From assembly GCA_963834855.1 (NCBI GenBank), contig CAWIDH010000006.1, positions 62,001 to 126,000 of the forward strand: 64,000 bases of DNA. The letters run 5' to 3'. The notes beneath the pieces were generated by a model, which had not been told where the DNA came from, did not search any database, and worked only from the letters and a program-made list of their open reading frames with translations. Each line of letters begins with the position of its first letter. The stretch's first letter is position 1. This stretch comes from DATJKD01 sp963834855 (GTDB lineage: Bacteria > Pseudomonadota > Gammaproteobacteria > Steroidobacterales > Steroidobacteraceae). Positions 20,558 to 28,839 of the stretch are shown piece by piece. Both the position numbers and the translations under genes were made by a program.

Positions 20558-22381
20558 ATGACGTCGCAGACCGCCCTTGCCCAGCCCCTGGGGCCGCTCG
20601 ATCCCGAGCGGTCCGAGCTGGTGGCGCGCGTCGTCGAGGGGCTCGATGCCCCGACGCTGCAATGGCTGTCGGGATTTGCCGCCGGCATCGCCTTCGAGCG
20701 CGCGCAGGGTGGGCGGGGGGCGGCAGCCGCGTTGCCGATGCCCGCGGCCCGAGCCGAGGCCCAGGCGCGGCTGGCCATCGTCTACGGCTCGCAGACCGGC
20801 AACGGCAAGCGCATCGCCGAGCGCCTGGGGCGCGCGGCCGAAGCAACCGGCCTCGCGGTGCGCGTCCAGTCGACGCGCGATTACCCGATCAGGGACCTGG
20901 CCAAGGAGCGGCTGCTCGTCGTCGTGATGAGCACCCACGGCGACGGCGATCCGCCCGACGACGCGCGCGGCTTCATCGAATACGTCGCGAGCAAGCGGGC
21001 GCCGAAGCTCGAGCAGCTCCAGTACTCCGTGCTCGCGCTCGGCGATTCGAGCTATCCGAAGTTCTGCGAGACCGGCCGCCAGCTCGATGAGCGACTCGCG
21101 GCCCTGGGCGCCCGTCGCCTGCTGGCGCGCATCGACTGCGACCTCGATTACGAGCGTCTTGCCTCGCCGTGGGTGGAGCAGGTCGTGGGCGGTGCGCGCG
21201 AGGCGCTCGGTGCCCCGGCCACCGCGACCGTCACGCGCCTGCGCACGGTGCCCGCCGCGCCGGCGTACACGCGCGAGCAGCCGTTCGCGGCGACGGTGCT
21301 CGCCAACCAGCGGATCACGGGCCGCGGCGCCTCCAAGGACGTGCGCCACGTCGAGCTCTCGCTCGAGGGCTCGGGCCTTACCTACGAGCCCGGCGACGCG
21401 CTTGGCGTGTGGCACGAGAACCCGGCGCTGGTGGTGGAGCAGGTGCTCGCCGCCGCGCAACTCGACGGCACGGAGTCCGTGGCAGCCGACGGCCAGACGA
21501 AGTCCCTGCGCGACTGGCTCGCCTCCGGGCGCGAGCTCACGCGGCTCACGCGGCCGTTCCTCGCCCAGCATGCCGAGCGCTCGGGTGATGCCGGGCTCGC
21601 CGCGGTGCTCGAGCCCAACCGCGCCGAGGAGCTGCGGGGCATGCTCAAGGATCTGCAGCTCGCCGACCTGCTGCGCCGCCATCCGGCGCGCTGGGACGCG
21701 GCGGGCCTCGTCCAGGCGCTGCGACCGCTCGCGCCGCGGCTCTACTCGATCGCGTCCAGCCGCGAGGCGGTCGGTGACGAGGCGCACCTCACCGTCGCCG
21801 TCATCGACTACGAGCTCGACGGCGAGCGTCGGCTCGGTGCGGCGTCCGGGCACCTGGCGGCGCTCGACGGTGATGACTCCTCGGCCCGCATCTTCATCGA
21901 GCCGAACGAGCGCTTCCGGCTGCCGGCCGACGGCGCGCGCGACCTGATCATGATCGGCCCGGGCACGGGCGTCGCCCCGTACCGCGCCTTCCTGCAGCAT
22001 CGCGAGGCGCAGGGCGCAACGGGTCGCCACTGGCTCCTGTTCGGCGCGCGGCATTTCGCGAGCGAGTTCCTGTACCAGCTCGAGTGGCAGGAGGCGCGGC
22101 GCAAGGGCCTGTTGCACCGCCTCGATCTCGCGTTCTCGCGCGACCGCACGCCCCGGGCCTACGTGCAGGACCGGATGCGGGAACACGGCCGCGAGCTCTA
22201 CGACTGGCTCGAGAACGGCGCGTACCTCTACGTCTGCGGCGACGCCGAGCGGATGGCGCCCGACGTCAACAACGCGCTGATCGACATCGCGGCCGAGCAC
22301 GGCGGTCTCGATCGCGAGGCCGCGCATGGCTGGGTGCGCAAGCTCGCCGACGACCGCCGGTATCTCAGGGACGTGTACTGA
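20558..22381 (+). CDS. cysJ: Sulfite reductase [NADPH] flavoprotein alpha subunit
   Basis: 607 residues, full length for CysJ. Order: short N-terminal region, flavodoxin-like FMN domain (IVYGSQTGNGKRIAERLGRA, then STHGDGDPPDDA and ALGDSSYPKFCETG), a connecting FAD domain (RLYSIASSREAVGDEAHLTV), then the NADPH domain (IMIGPGTGVAPYRAFLQHRE; YLYVCGDAERMAPDVNNAL) and the C-terminal DVY. It transfers electrons from NADPH through FAD and FMN to the CysI hemoprotein for six-electron reduction of sulfite to sulfide in the cytoplasm. It is 1 nt ahead of cysI and leads a cysJIHG block. Intact frame. Confidence 0.96.
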   Translation: MTSQTALAQPLGPLDPERSELVARVVEGLDAPTLQWLSGFAAGIAFERAQGGRGAAAALPMPAARAEAQARLAIVYGSQTGNGKRIAERLGRAAEATGLAVRVQSTRDYPIRDLAKERLLVVVMSTHGDGDPPDDARGFIEYVASKRAPKLEQLQYSVLALGDSSYPKFCETGRQLDERLAALGARRLLARIDCDLDYERLASPWVEQVVGGAREALGAPATATVTRLRTVPAAPAYTREQPFAATVLANQRITGRGASKDVRHVELSLEGSGLTYEPGDALGVWHENPALVVEQVLAAAQLDGTESVAADGQTKSLRDWLASGRELTRLTRPFLAQHAERSGDAGLAAVLEPNRAEELRGMLKDLQLADLLRRHPARWDAAGLVQALRPLAPRLYSIASSREAVGDEAHLTVAVIDYELDGERRLGAASGHLAALDGDDSSARIFIEPNERFRLPADGARDLIMIGPGTGVAPYRAFLQHREAQGATGRHWLLFGARHFASEFLYQLEWQEARRKGLLHRLDLAFSRDRTPRAYVQDRMREHGRELYDWLENGAYLYVCGDAERMAPDVNNALIDIAAEHGGLDREAAHGWVRKLADDRRYLRDVY

Positions 22382-22382
22382 C

Positions 22383-24069
22383 ATGAGCGAGCCGTCCCCG
22401 GTCGAGAGAATCAAGCGCGAAAGCCGCGGGCTGCGCGGCACGCTGGTCGAGAGCCTGGCGGAGCCGGTCACCGGAGCCCTGAAGGAAAGCGACGCCCAGC
22501 TCATCAAGTTCCACGGCAGCTACCAGCAGGACGACCGTGACGTCCGCGACGAGCGACGGCAGCAGAAGCTCGAGCCCGCGTACAGCTTCATGATCCGCAC
22601 GCGTCTGCCGGGCGGGATCTGCACACCGTCACAGTGGCTCGCACTCGACGAGATCGTGCGCCGCTACGGCAACGGGAGCCTCCGCATCACGACGCGGCAG
22701 GCGTTCCAGATCCACGGCGTCATCAAGACCGAGCTCAAGGCCACGATGGCGGCGATCAACGCCACCCTGATCGACACGATTGCGGCCTGCGGCGACGTCA
22801 ACCGCAACGTCATGGCGAGCGCGAATCCCGTGGAATCGCGCGCGCATGCGGCGGTCTACGACTGGGCGGTGCGGCTCTCCGAGCACCTGAAGCCGCACAC
22901 CCGCGCCTACCACGAGATCTGGCTCGACGGCGAGAAGCTCACCGGGACACCGGAAGTCGAGCCGATCTACGGCCCGACCTACCTGCCGCGCAAGTTCAAG
23001 AGCGCGATCGCGGTTCCGCCCGTCAACGACGTCGACATCTTCGCCAACGACCTCGGTTTCATCGCGATCATCGAGGACGGCGAGCTCAAGGGATTCAATT
23101 TGACCGTGGGCGGCGGCCTGGGCACCAGCCATGGAGAGGCCGCGACCTACCCCCGTCTCGCGGACGTGGTCGGTTTTCTTACGCCCGGGCAGCTGCTCAC
23201 GGTCGCTGAGGCAGTGGTTACGACGCAGCGCGATTTCGGCGATCGCAGCGACCGCAAGCACGCGCGCCTCAAGTACACCATCGACGACCGGGGCCTCGAC
23301 TGGTTCGTCGCCGAGATCACGCGCCGGCAGGGATTCGCGCTCGCGCCGGCACGTCCCTTCGAGTTCACGACCAACGGTGACCGCTTCGGCTGGGTCGAGG
23401 GCTACGACGGGCGATGGCACCTGACGCTGCGCATCGAGTCCGGGCCGCGTTCGAGACTCGGAGGCCCGGCGCTTGCTCACCGGGCTGCGCGAGATCGCCC
23501 GCGTGCACCGCGGCGACTTCCGGCTCACGCCCAACCAGAACCTGGTCGTGGCCAACGTCGAATCGAACGCAAAGGCCTTCATCGATGCACTGGTCGTGCG
23601 CTACGGGCTGGACGCGCACCTGCGCGCAACACCGCTCTCCCGTGACGCGCTCGCGTGCGTCGCGCTGCCGACCTGCCCGCTCGCGATGGCGGAGGCCGAG
23701 CGGTATCTGCCGAGCCTCGTGCGCTCGGTCGAGGATCGCCTCGCGGCGCACGGCCTGCGCGAGCAGCCGCTCACCTTGCGCATCACCGGCTGCCCCAATG
23801 GCTGCGCGCGGCCCTATCTCGCCGAGATCGGCCTCATCGGCAAGGCGCCGGGGCGCTACAACCTGTACCTGGGCGGCGATGGGCGCGGCCAGCGATTGAA
23901 CGTGCTCTACCGCGAGAACGTCGACGAGCCGACCATCCTGGCGGCGCTCGACGAGGCCTTCGGCCGTTACGCGGCCGAACGGCAGGCCGGTGAGCGATTT
24001 GGAGACTACACATGGCGGGCGGGTCTGGTGTCGGGGCGCGCAGCGGCCCCGGAGGCGGTGCGGTCATGA
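22383..24069 (+). CDS. cysI: Sulfite reductase hemoprotein beta subunit
   Basis: About 562 residues, near the usual ~570. The ATG at 22383 immediately follows the cysJ stop. Two ferredoxin-like/siroheme half-domains are present. The [4Fe-4S]-siroheme ligands are the Cys pair in CVALPTCPLAMAEAERYLP and the pair in TGCPNGCARPY near the C-terminus. Substrate-pocket sequences such as RITTRQAFQIHGVIK and DVNRNVMASANP are conserved. An extra base near 23444 (tccgg[g]ccgcg) breaks the frame between RIES and GRVRDSEARRLL. The stop overlaps the cysH start (atga). It binds siroheme made by the cysG gene downstream. Confidence 0.93.
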
Positions 24070-24800
24070 GAGCGCTGGCGTGGAGTCCGGAGGAGGCGCT
24101 CATCGAGCCCGCGATGCTCGAGGAAGCCAACATCGAGCTCGCGCACATGAACGCGGAGGAGCGCGTCGCGTGGGCGCTGCAGCACCTGCCCGGGCCGCAC
24201 GCGCTGTCCTCGAGCTTCGGTGCCCAGGCCGCGGTGTCGCTGCACATGGTGACGCGCCAGGCGCGCTCGATCCCGGTCATCCTGATCGACACCGGGTATC
24301 TCTTCCCGGAGACCTACCGCTTCGTCGACGAGCTGGCGGTGCGTCTCTCGCTCAACCTCAAGGTGGTGCAACCGCGGATGTCGCCGGCCTGGTTCGAGGC
24401 CACGCACGGGCGGCTCTGGGAGCAGGGTGTCGAGGGCATCGATCGCTACAACGAGCTGCGAAAGACCGAGCCCATGCGCCAGGCGCTCGCCGAGCTCGGC
24501 ATCCGGAGCTGGTTCGCGGGGCTACGCCGTGAGCAGTCGCGCAGCCGAAGCGGGATACGCCCGCTCGAATTCATCGAGGGCCGCTGGAAGATCTACCCGA
24601 TCTTCGACTGGACCGACCGCGACGTGTTCGTATACCTGCGCCGTCACGACCTTCCGTATCACCCGTTGTGGGACGAGGGGTACGTCTCGATCGGCGACTG
24701 GCACTCGACGCGTACGCTCGCCGAGGCGGGTGACGACGAGGAGGCGACGCGGTTCTTCGGCCTGAAGCGCGAGTGCGGGCTGCACGGGCTCGAGGGCTGA
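24066..24800 (+). CDS. cysH: Phosphoadenylyl-sulfate (PAPS) reductase
   Basis: 244 residues, starting inside the cysI stop. It reduces PAPS to sulfite with thioredoxin as electron donor. The PP-loop-type nucleotide site (LSSSFGAQAAVSLHM) and the catalytic C-terminal ECGLHG are present. There is no CC...CxxC iron-sulfur signature, so it is the PAPS-type and not the APS-type enzyme. It feeds sulfite to CysJI. ATP sulfurylase and APS kinase genes are not in this window. Confidence 0.95.
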   Translation: MRALAWSPEEALIEPAMLEEANIELAHMNAEERVAWALQHLPGPHALSSSFGAQAAVSLHMVTRQARSIPVILIDTGYLFPETYRFVDELAVRLSLNLKVVQPRMSPAWFEATHGRLWEQGVEGIDRYNELRKTEPMRQALAELGIRSWFAGLRREQSRSRSGIRPLEFIEGRWKIYPIFDWTDRDVFVYLRRHDLPYHPLWDEGYVSIGDWHSTRTLAEAGDDEEATRFFGLKRECGLHGLEG

Positions 24801-24832
24801 GGCCGGACGCGAGACCCGCGAGCGAGGATCCC

Positions 24833-26263
24833 GTGCGTTATTTCCCATTGTTCGCCGACCTGCACGGCCGGCGCGTGCTCGTCGTCGGCGGCGGCGAGGT
24901 CGCGGAGCGCAAGGTGCGGTTGCTGCTCGAGGCGGGTGCGCGCATCGACCTCGTCGCGCGTGAGCTGACGCCCTGGCTCGCGGCGCGCGCGGCCGCGTCC
25001 GGCGGCGAGATTACGCTTCGCGCCGCGGAGTTCGAGTCCGCGCAGCTGGTCGGTGTCGTGCTCGTCGGTTGCCGCCACCAGCGATCGCGCGGTCAATGCG
25101 CACGTCTGCGCCGCGGCCGCCGAGCACGACGTCCTCGTCAACGTGGTCGATGATGCGGAGCTGTCGAGCTTCATCGTCCCCGCGATCGTCGACCGCTCGC
25201 CGGTCGTGATCGCGGTGTCGACCGGCGGCGCCGTCGCCGGTGCTCGCGCGGCTGATCCGCGAGCGGCTCGAGTCCTTGATCGACGAATCCTATCGGCCGG
25301 CTGGCGGCGCTGCTGGCGCGTTGGCGCGGGCGGATCCGTGCGGCTTTCCCTGACCTCGCGGCGCGGCGGCGCTTCTATGGCGAGATCGATCCGCGGCCCA
25401 GTAGCCGCCCGCCTGCGTGCAGGGCGCGCCGCGGAGGCGGAGCGCGAGCTTACGCAGGCGCTCGAGCGCGGCGCCGGCGCCGGCGGCGGGTTCCGTGGTG
25501 CTGGTGGGAGCCGGGCCCGGCGATCCCGGGCTTCTCACGCTCAATGCGCTGCGCGCCTTGCAGGACGCCGACGTGATCCTGCACGACCGGCTCGTCTCGG
25601 ATGAGGTGCTCGCGCTCGCGCGCCGCGACGCGGACCGCATCCCGGTCGGCAAGGAAGCGGGCGCGCATTCGGTCGCGCAGGCGCGCATCAACGAGCTCAT
25701 GATCGAGCACGCGCGCGCCGGCCGGCGCGTCGTGCGATTGAAGGGCGGCGATCCGTTCATCTTCGGCCGGGGCGGCGAGGAGCTCGAGGCGCTGCGCGCG
25801 GCGGGGATCGCCTACGAGGTCGTGCCGGGCATCACCGCGGCGCTCGCCTGCGCGGCGTATGCGGGCATTCCGCTCACGCACCGCAGGCATGCCCAGTCGC
25901 TCAGGCTCGTCACGGCGCACTGCGGCGACTCGCTGGACACGCTCGACTGGGCGTCGCTTGCGCGCGAGCGGCAGACGCTCGTGTTCTACATGGGCGTGAG
26001 CCGGCTCGCCGCCATCGGCGAAGCGGCTCATCGGGCAGGGCCGAGACGCGTCGACGCCGGTCGCGATCGTCGAGAACGGCTCGCGCGCCGATCAGCGCGT
26101 CACGATCGCGACGCTTGGGGAGCTGGCCGACGTCGCGGCCCGCGGAGAGATCCGGTCACCGGCGCTCGCGATCGTCGGCGAGGTTGCGGCACTCGCGAAC
26201 GAGCTGGCGTGGTTCGGCCAGCCGCCGCGACGCTGGGTCAGCTTGAGCCGCCAGGCTGCGTAG
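24833..26263 (+). CDS. cysG: Siroheme synthase CysG (multiple frame breaks)
   Basis: About 475 residues, matching trifunctional CysG: N-terminal precorrin-2 dehydrogenase/ferrochelatase (GTG start, YFPLFADLHGRRVLVVGGGE) and C-terminal uroporphyrinogen-III methyltransferase (VVLVGAGPGDPGLLTLNALR; RLKGGDPFIFGRGGEE; VPGITAALACAAYAGIPLTH). Six apparent one-base insertions break it (near 25070, 25235, 25290, 25391, 25470 and 26018). The C-terminal piece VAIVENGSRADQRVTIATLG reads in a third frame to the tag at 26261. It supplies siroheme to CysI. The breaks could mean decay, but conserved residues continue across each one. Confidence 0.85.
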
Positions 26264-26331
26264 CAAGGCCGTACGAGATCCGAGCCTGCAGGCACGCCCG
26301 AGAGTGGCGGCGCTCCTCCTCGGCACGCTAG

Positions 26332-26505
26332 TCAGAACGAATAGCCAAGCGAAGTCGTCATGCCGTAGTCGCTCTTCGAGTCCGCCGTCGCGTCGGGATC
26401 CGTGTCAAAGCTGCCATAGAGACTGACTTCGAAGAACGCGCGGCGCGCGAGGCCTAGGCCAGCGCTATGGCTTGGCCATGGCCCCGAGTCCACACAGGTC
26501 TCGAG
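26332..26505 (-). pseudogene. 3' remnant of a DUF481-like outer-membrane protein
   Basis: On the minus strand an open frame without a start codon ends at 26332 with LARRAFFEVSLYGSFDTDPD and then KSDYGMTTSLGYSF*. Alternating polar and aromatic residues and the terminal Y-S-F are typical of the last strands of DUF481 (YdiY-type) barrel proteins. The upstream frame stops within ~60 codons and nothing beyond it continues the family. It is either a truncated relic or the last part of a gene rearranged by assembly error. Confidence 0.45.
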
Positions 26506-26746
26506 AGCGATGCCTGTTTGTATTCTTTACGCAGATCCAACCGGGAAATAAACACGTCGCGTGCCGGCGCGGGCCGAAGCCCGGCGTGGTCGGGCGATGT
26601 CCCGGCAGAGGCGCTCGACCATCCTTTGCAAGCGCCATGTCGAGGGTAATCGACCCGGGGTGTCCGACATGAACCAGGATTTGGCCAACGCCGGACGCGA
26701 CGTGTTAGGCGGGGGGACCTTTCTCCTTGTGGGGTCGGACGTGACA

Positions 26747-26792
26747 TCAACGCTGGACCCGAAGGCAGCGTTGACTCCCTTTGGCGGGAGTC
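26747..26792 (+). promoter_or_regulatory. Two adjacent hairpins upstream of the response regulator
   Basis: The first has 9-bp perfect arms, tcaacgctg (26747-26755) and cagcgttga (26766-26774). The second has 7-bp arms, gactccc (26773-26779) and gggagtc (26786-26792), sharing two bases with the first. A weak -35/-10-like pair follows (ttggcg 26781-26786, taatat 26803-26808, 16-nt spacing). Possible operator or attenuator for the gene at 26887. Evidence is pairing only. Confidence 0.4.
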
Positions 26793-26886
26793 TGCTCCCG
26801 GCTAATATGGCTGCAATTGGCCTTTGGTCCCATACGGGCCCGGGCCAACCCGGGAGTCGATCCCGGGCGGCGTCAGGGGGTCACGG

Positions 26887-27522
26887 ATGAGCGCTCGACC
26901 AGCCACGGTCTTCGTTGTAGATGACGATCCTGACGTGCGGCGGGCGCTGACGCGGCTGCTCCGTGCCGCCGGCTTCGATGTCGGCGCGTTCAGCTCGGCG
27001 GAGGAGTTTCTTGCAGCGCACGATCCGGAAGCTCCCGGCTGCCTCATCCTCGACCTCGTCATGCCCGGGGTCGACGGTCTCGAGCTGCAGGCGTCGCTGC
27101 GCGCCGCGGGTTGCCCGCTCCCGATCGTCTTTCTGACAGGCAGCGGCGACATTCCGATGAGCGTGCGAGCCATGAAGGCGGGCGCCGTTACCTTCCTCAC
27201 CAAGCCGGCGGAGGACTCCCAGCTGATCGCGGCCGTGACCGAAGCGCTGCAGGTCGACGAGGTTGCTCGACACGCGAGCTCGCTCGAACGCCCTCTGCGG
27301 CAGCGTCTTTCGACACTTACAGCGCGCGAGCGCGAAGTCCTGACGCATGTCGTGGCCGGGCGGCTCAACAAGCAGATCGCTGCCGAGCTCGGCACCGCGG
27401 AGAAGACGGTCAAGGTGCACCGCGCGCGCGTCATGCGGAAGCTGGGGGCCCGCTCGGTCGCGGAGCTCGTGCATCTGGCGGACCGGGTCGGAATCCCGGC
27501 GAAATCCGCAACCTGGGGCTGA
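26887..27522 (+). CDS. FixJ/NarL-type response regulator
   Basis: 211 residues. An N-terminal receiver domain carries the acidic pair and phospho-acceptor Asp (VFVVDDDPDVRRAL; CLILDLVMPGVDGLEL), the conserved Thr (IVFLTGSGDIPMSVRAMKAG) and Lys (FLTKPAED). A LuxR-type helix-turn-helix follows (LTAREREVLTHVVAGRLNKQ ... KTVKVHRARVMRKL). The ATG at 26887 gives a standard N-terminus. It faces the PAS histidine kinase, their 3' ends separated by 19 bp, so the two are probably partners despite convergent transcription. DNA targets are unknown; the upstream hairpins may be autoregulatory. Confidence 0.93.
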   Translation: MSARPATVFVVDDDPDVRRALTRLLRAAGFDVGAFSSAEEFLAAHDPEAPGCLILDLVMPGVDGLELQASLRAAGCPLPIVFLTGSGDIPMSVRAMKAGAVTFLTKPAEDSQLIAAVTEALQVDEVARHASSLERPLRQRLSTLTAREREVLTHVVAGRLNKQIAAELGTAEKTVKVHRARVMRKLGARSVAELVHLADRVGIPAKSATWG

Positions 27523-27541
27523 GCAGGGCGACCCGCAGGCG

Positions 27542-28681
27542 TCAGTTACTCGCCTTGGGTCGTCCTGCCGGCAACGCCACACGGAACGTGGCGCCGCGTC
27601 CGAGGTGGCTCTCTGCCCAGATCCGCCCGGAATGAGCCTCGACGATCGAGCGCACGATGGCGAGGCCGAGGCCCAGGCCGTCCTTCTTGGTGGTGAAGAA
27701 GGCATCGAACAGCTTCGTCAGGTCGTCGGGCGCGATGCCCCGGCCGGTGTCGCTCACGGCGACCTCGACGCCGGTTTCCGCGTGGCGAATGCGCACCACG
27801 ACCCGCCGTTCCTCCCCTCCGTCCGGATCCATCGCATCCATCGCGTTGACGATGAGATTCAGGATCACCTGCTGCAGTGACACGCGGTCGGCAGCGATCG
27901 CCGGGAGGCCGGGCGCGAGCTCCGCACGGATCGTGACGCGGCGGCGGTGCGCATCGGCCGCGACGAGCCGCACCACATCGCTTACCACTTCGTTCACGTC
28001 GAGCGGCCGCAGCTCGAGCGGCCGCTTGCGCACCAGCGTTCGCAGTCGTTGAATGATCTGCACGGCGTCGCTGCTTTCGTGCTGGATGTCCCTGAACGTC
28101 TCATGCAGCTCCATCCGCTCGGGATGCTCTGCGCCGTTTTTCGTGAGCCGCATGCCGGCGCTCGCGTTGGCGAGGATGGCCGCGAGCGGTTGCTGGATCT
28201 CATGCACGATCGAGGCCGTGAGCTCCCCGACGAGCGCCAGCCGCGCGGCGTGAGCGAGCTCGAGCCGCGTCGCCGCCAGATTTTTTTCCGCGTGCTTGAG
28301 CTCCGTGATGTCGCGGCACGTGTAGAGCACGGTCGCACTCTGGATCGAAACGTGCTTGAGATGAACGAGGACGGTGCGCCGCTCGCCGCTCTTCGACGTG
28401 ACTTCGCGCTCGACGTTGCGGATTTCTCCCTTGGTGGACAGGTCGGCGCGATCGTACAGGTCATCGCCAAGCAGGCGGGCGATCCGGCCCATCGCCTGCA
28501 CTTCGTCCGGTGCGTAGCCGAAGATCACGTCGACGTTCGGGCAGATGAAGGTGAACTCGCCGTCGTCATCGGTCAGGAACACGGCATCCGAGATGCTGCT
28601 GAGCGTGGCGCGGTGAAGCTCCTCGGACTCACGCAACGCCTGGTAGGCACGGGTGCGTCCGCCGTTTGTGTCACCGCTCAT
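27542..28681 (-). CDS. PAS-domain sensor histidine kinase (FixL/TodS-like)
   Basis: 379 residues without a membrane helix, so cytoplasmic. A PAS domain occupies residues ~20-135 (LSSISDAVFLTDDDGEFTFI; VLYTCRDITELKHAEKNL). The phosphorylated His lies in LVGELTASIVHEIQQPLAAI. The kinase N, G1 and G2 boxes are VILNLIVNAMDAMD, VSDTGRGIAPDDL and GLGLGLAIVRSIVEAHSG. The HEIQQPLAAI dimerisation box is the type often paired with FixJ-like regulators, as with the convergent neighbour. No heme-binding His is obvious in the PAS, so the signal is unknown. Confidence 0.93.
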   Translation of the reverse strand: MSGDTNGGRTRAYQALRESEELHRATLSSISDAVFLTDDDGEFTFICPNVDVIFGYAPDEVQAMGRIARLLGDDLYDRADLSTKGEIRNVEREVTSKSGERRTVLVHLKHVSIQSATVLYTCRDITELKHAEKNLAATRLELAHAARLALVGELTASIVHEIQQPLAAILANASAGMRLTKNGAEHPERMELHETFRDIQHESSDAVQIIQRLRTLVRKRPLELRPLDVNEVVSDVVRLVAADAHRRRVTIRAELAPGLPAIAADRVSLQQVILNLIVNAMDAMDPDGGEERRVVVRIRHAETGVEVAVSDTGRGIAPDDLTKLFDAFFTTKKDGLGLGLAIVRSIVEAHSGRIWAESHLGRGATFRVALPAGRPKASN

Positions 28682-28814
28682 GAGCTCACTCCCGTCAGCC
28701 TCGCGTGGCGGCGATTCTAGGGGATTTCCGTGTGTCGACAGTGCCGCGGCGCCGGTGGTCGCTACTCGACGATGCGAGCGTATTCAATCGGTTACGAGTC
28801 ATTCCTCAGGACCA

Positions 28815-28839
28815 ATAAATTTGGCTCCGAGCCATTTTT
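28815..28839. repeat. Imperfect palindrome, copy 3 of the dispersed family
   Basis: The core ggctc-c-gagcc, flanked by aaattt on the left and attttt on the right, lies directly after the stop (28840-28842) of the minus-strand TonB receptor gene. On that strand it reads ggctcggagcc, the same core as at 20318, and it likewise follows an outer-membrane gene stop. The remaining 28682-28814 holds no gene. Confidence 0.6.

Larger units (their letters stand above)
26264..26886. other. 623-bp gap between cysG and the response regulator
   Basis: Apart from the minus-strand barrel remnant (26332-26505) and two hairpins at 26747-26792, I see no supported gene here. Short frames run through the stretch on both strands, but none has a recognisable domain or a ribosome site. 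The base composition is less GC-rich around 26515-26560 (ttctttacgcagatcc), consistent with non-coding or relic DNA. Confidence 0.5.

Noticed and set aside
26454..26750. 98-residue minus-strand frame over the gap before the response regulator
   Set aside because: Composition is like a shadow of random GC-rich DNA, with no domain and no ribosome site; it also overlaps the barrel relic in another frame.
26771..26808. ttgact at 26771 with taatat at 26803 as a sigma-70 promoter
   Set aside because: The 26-nt spacing is far too long. The ttggcg alternative has acceptable spacing but weak hexamers, so it is mentioned only within the hairpin entry.
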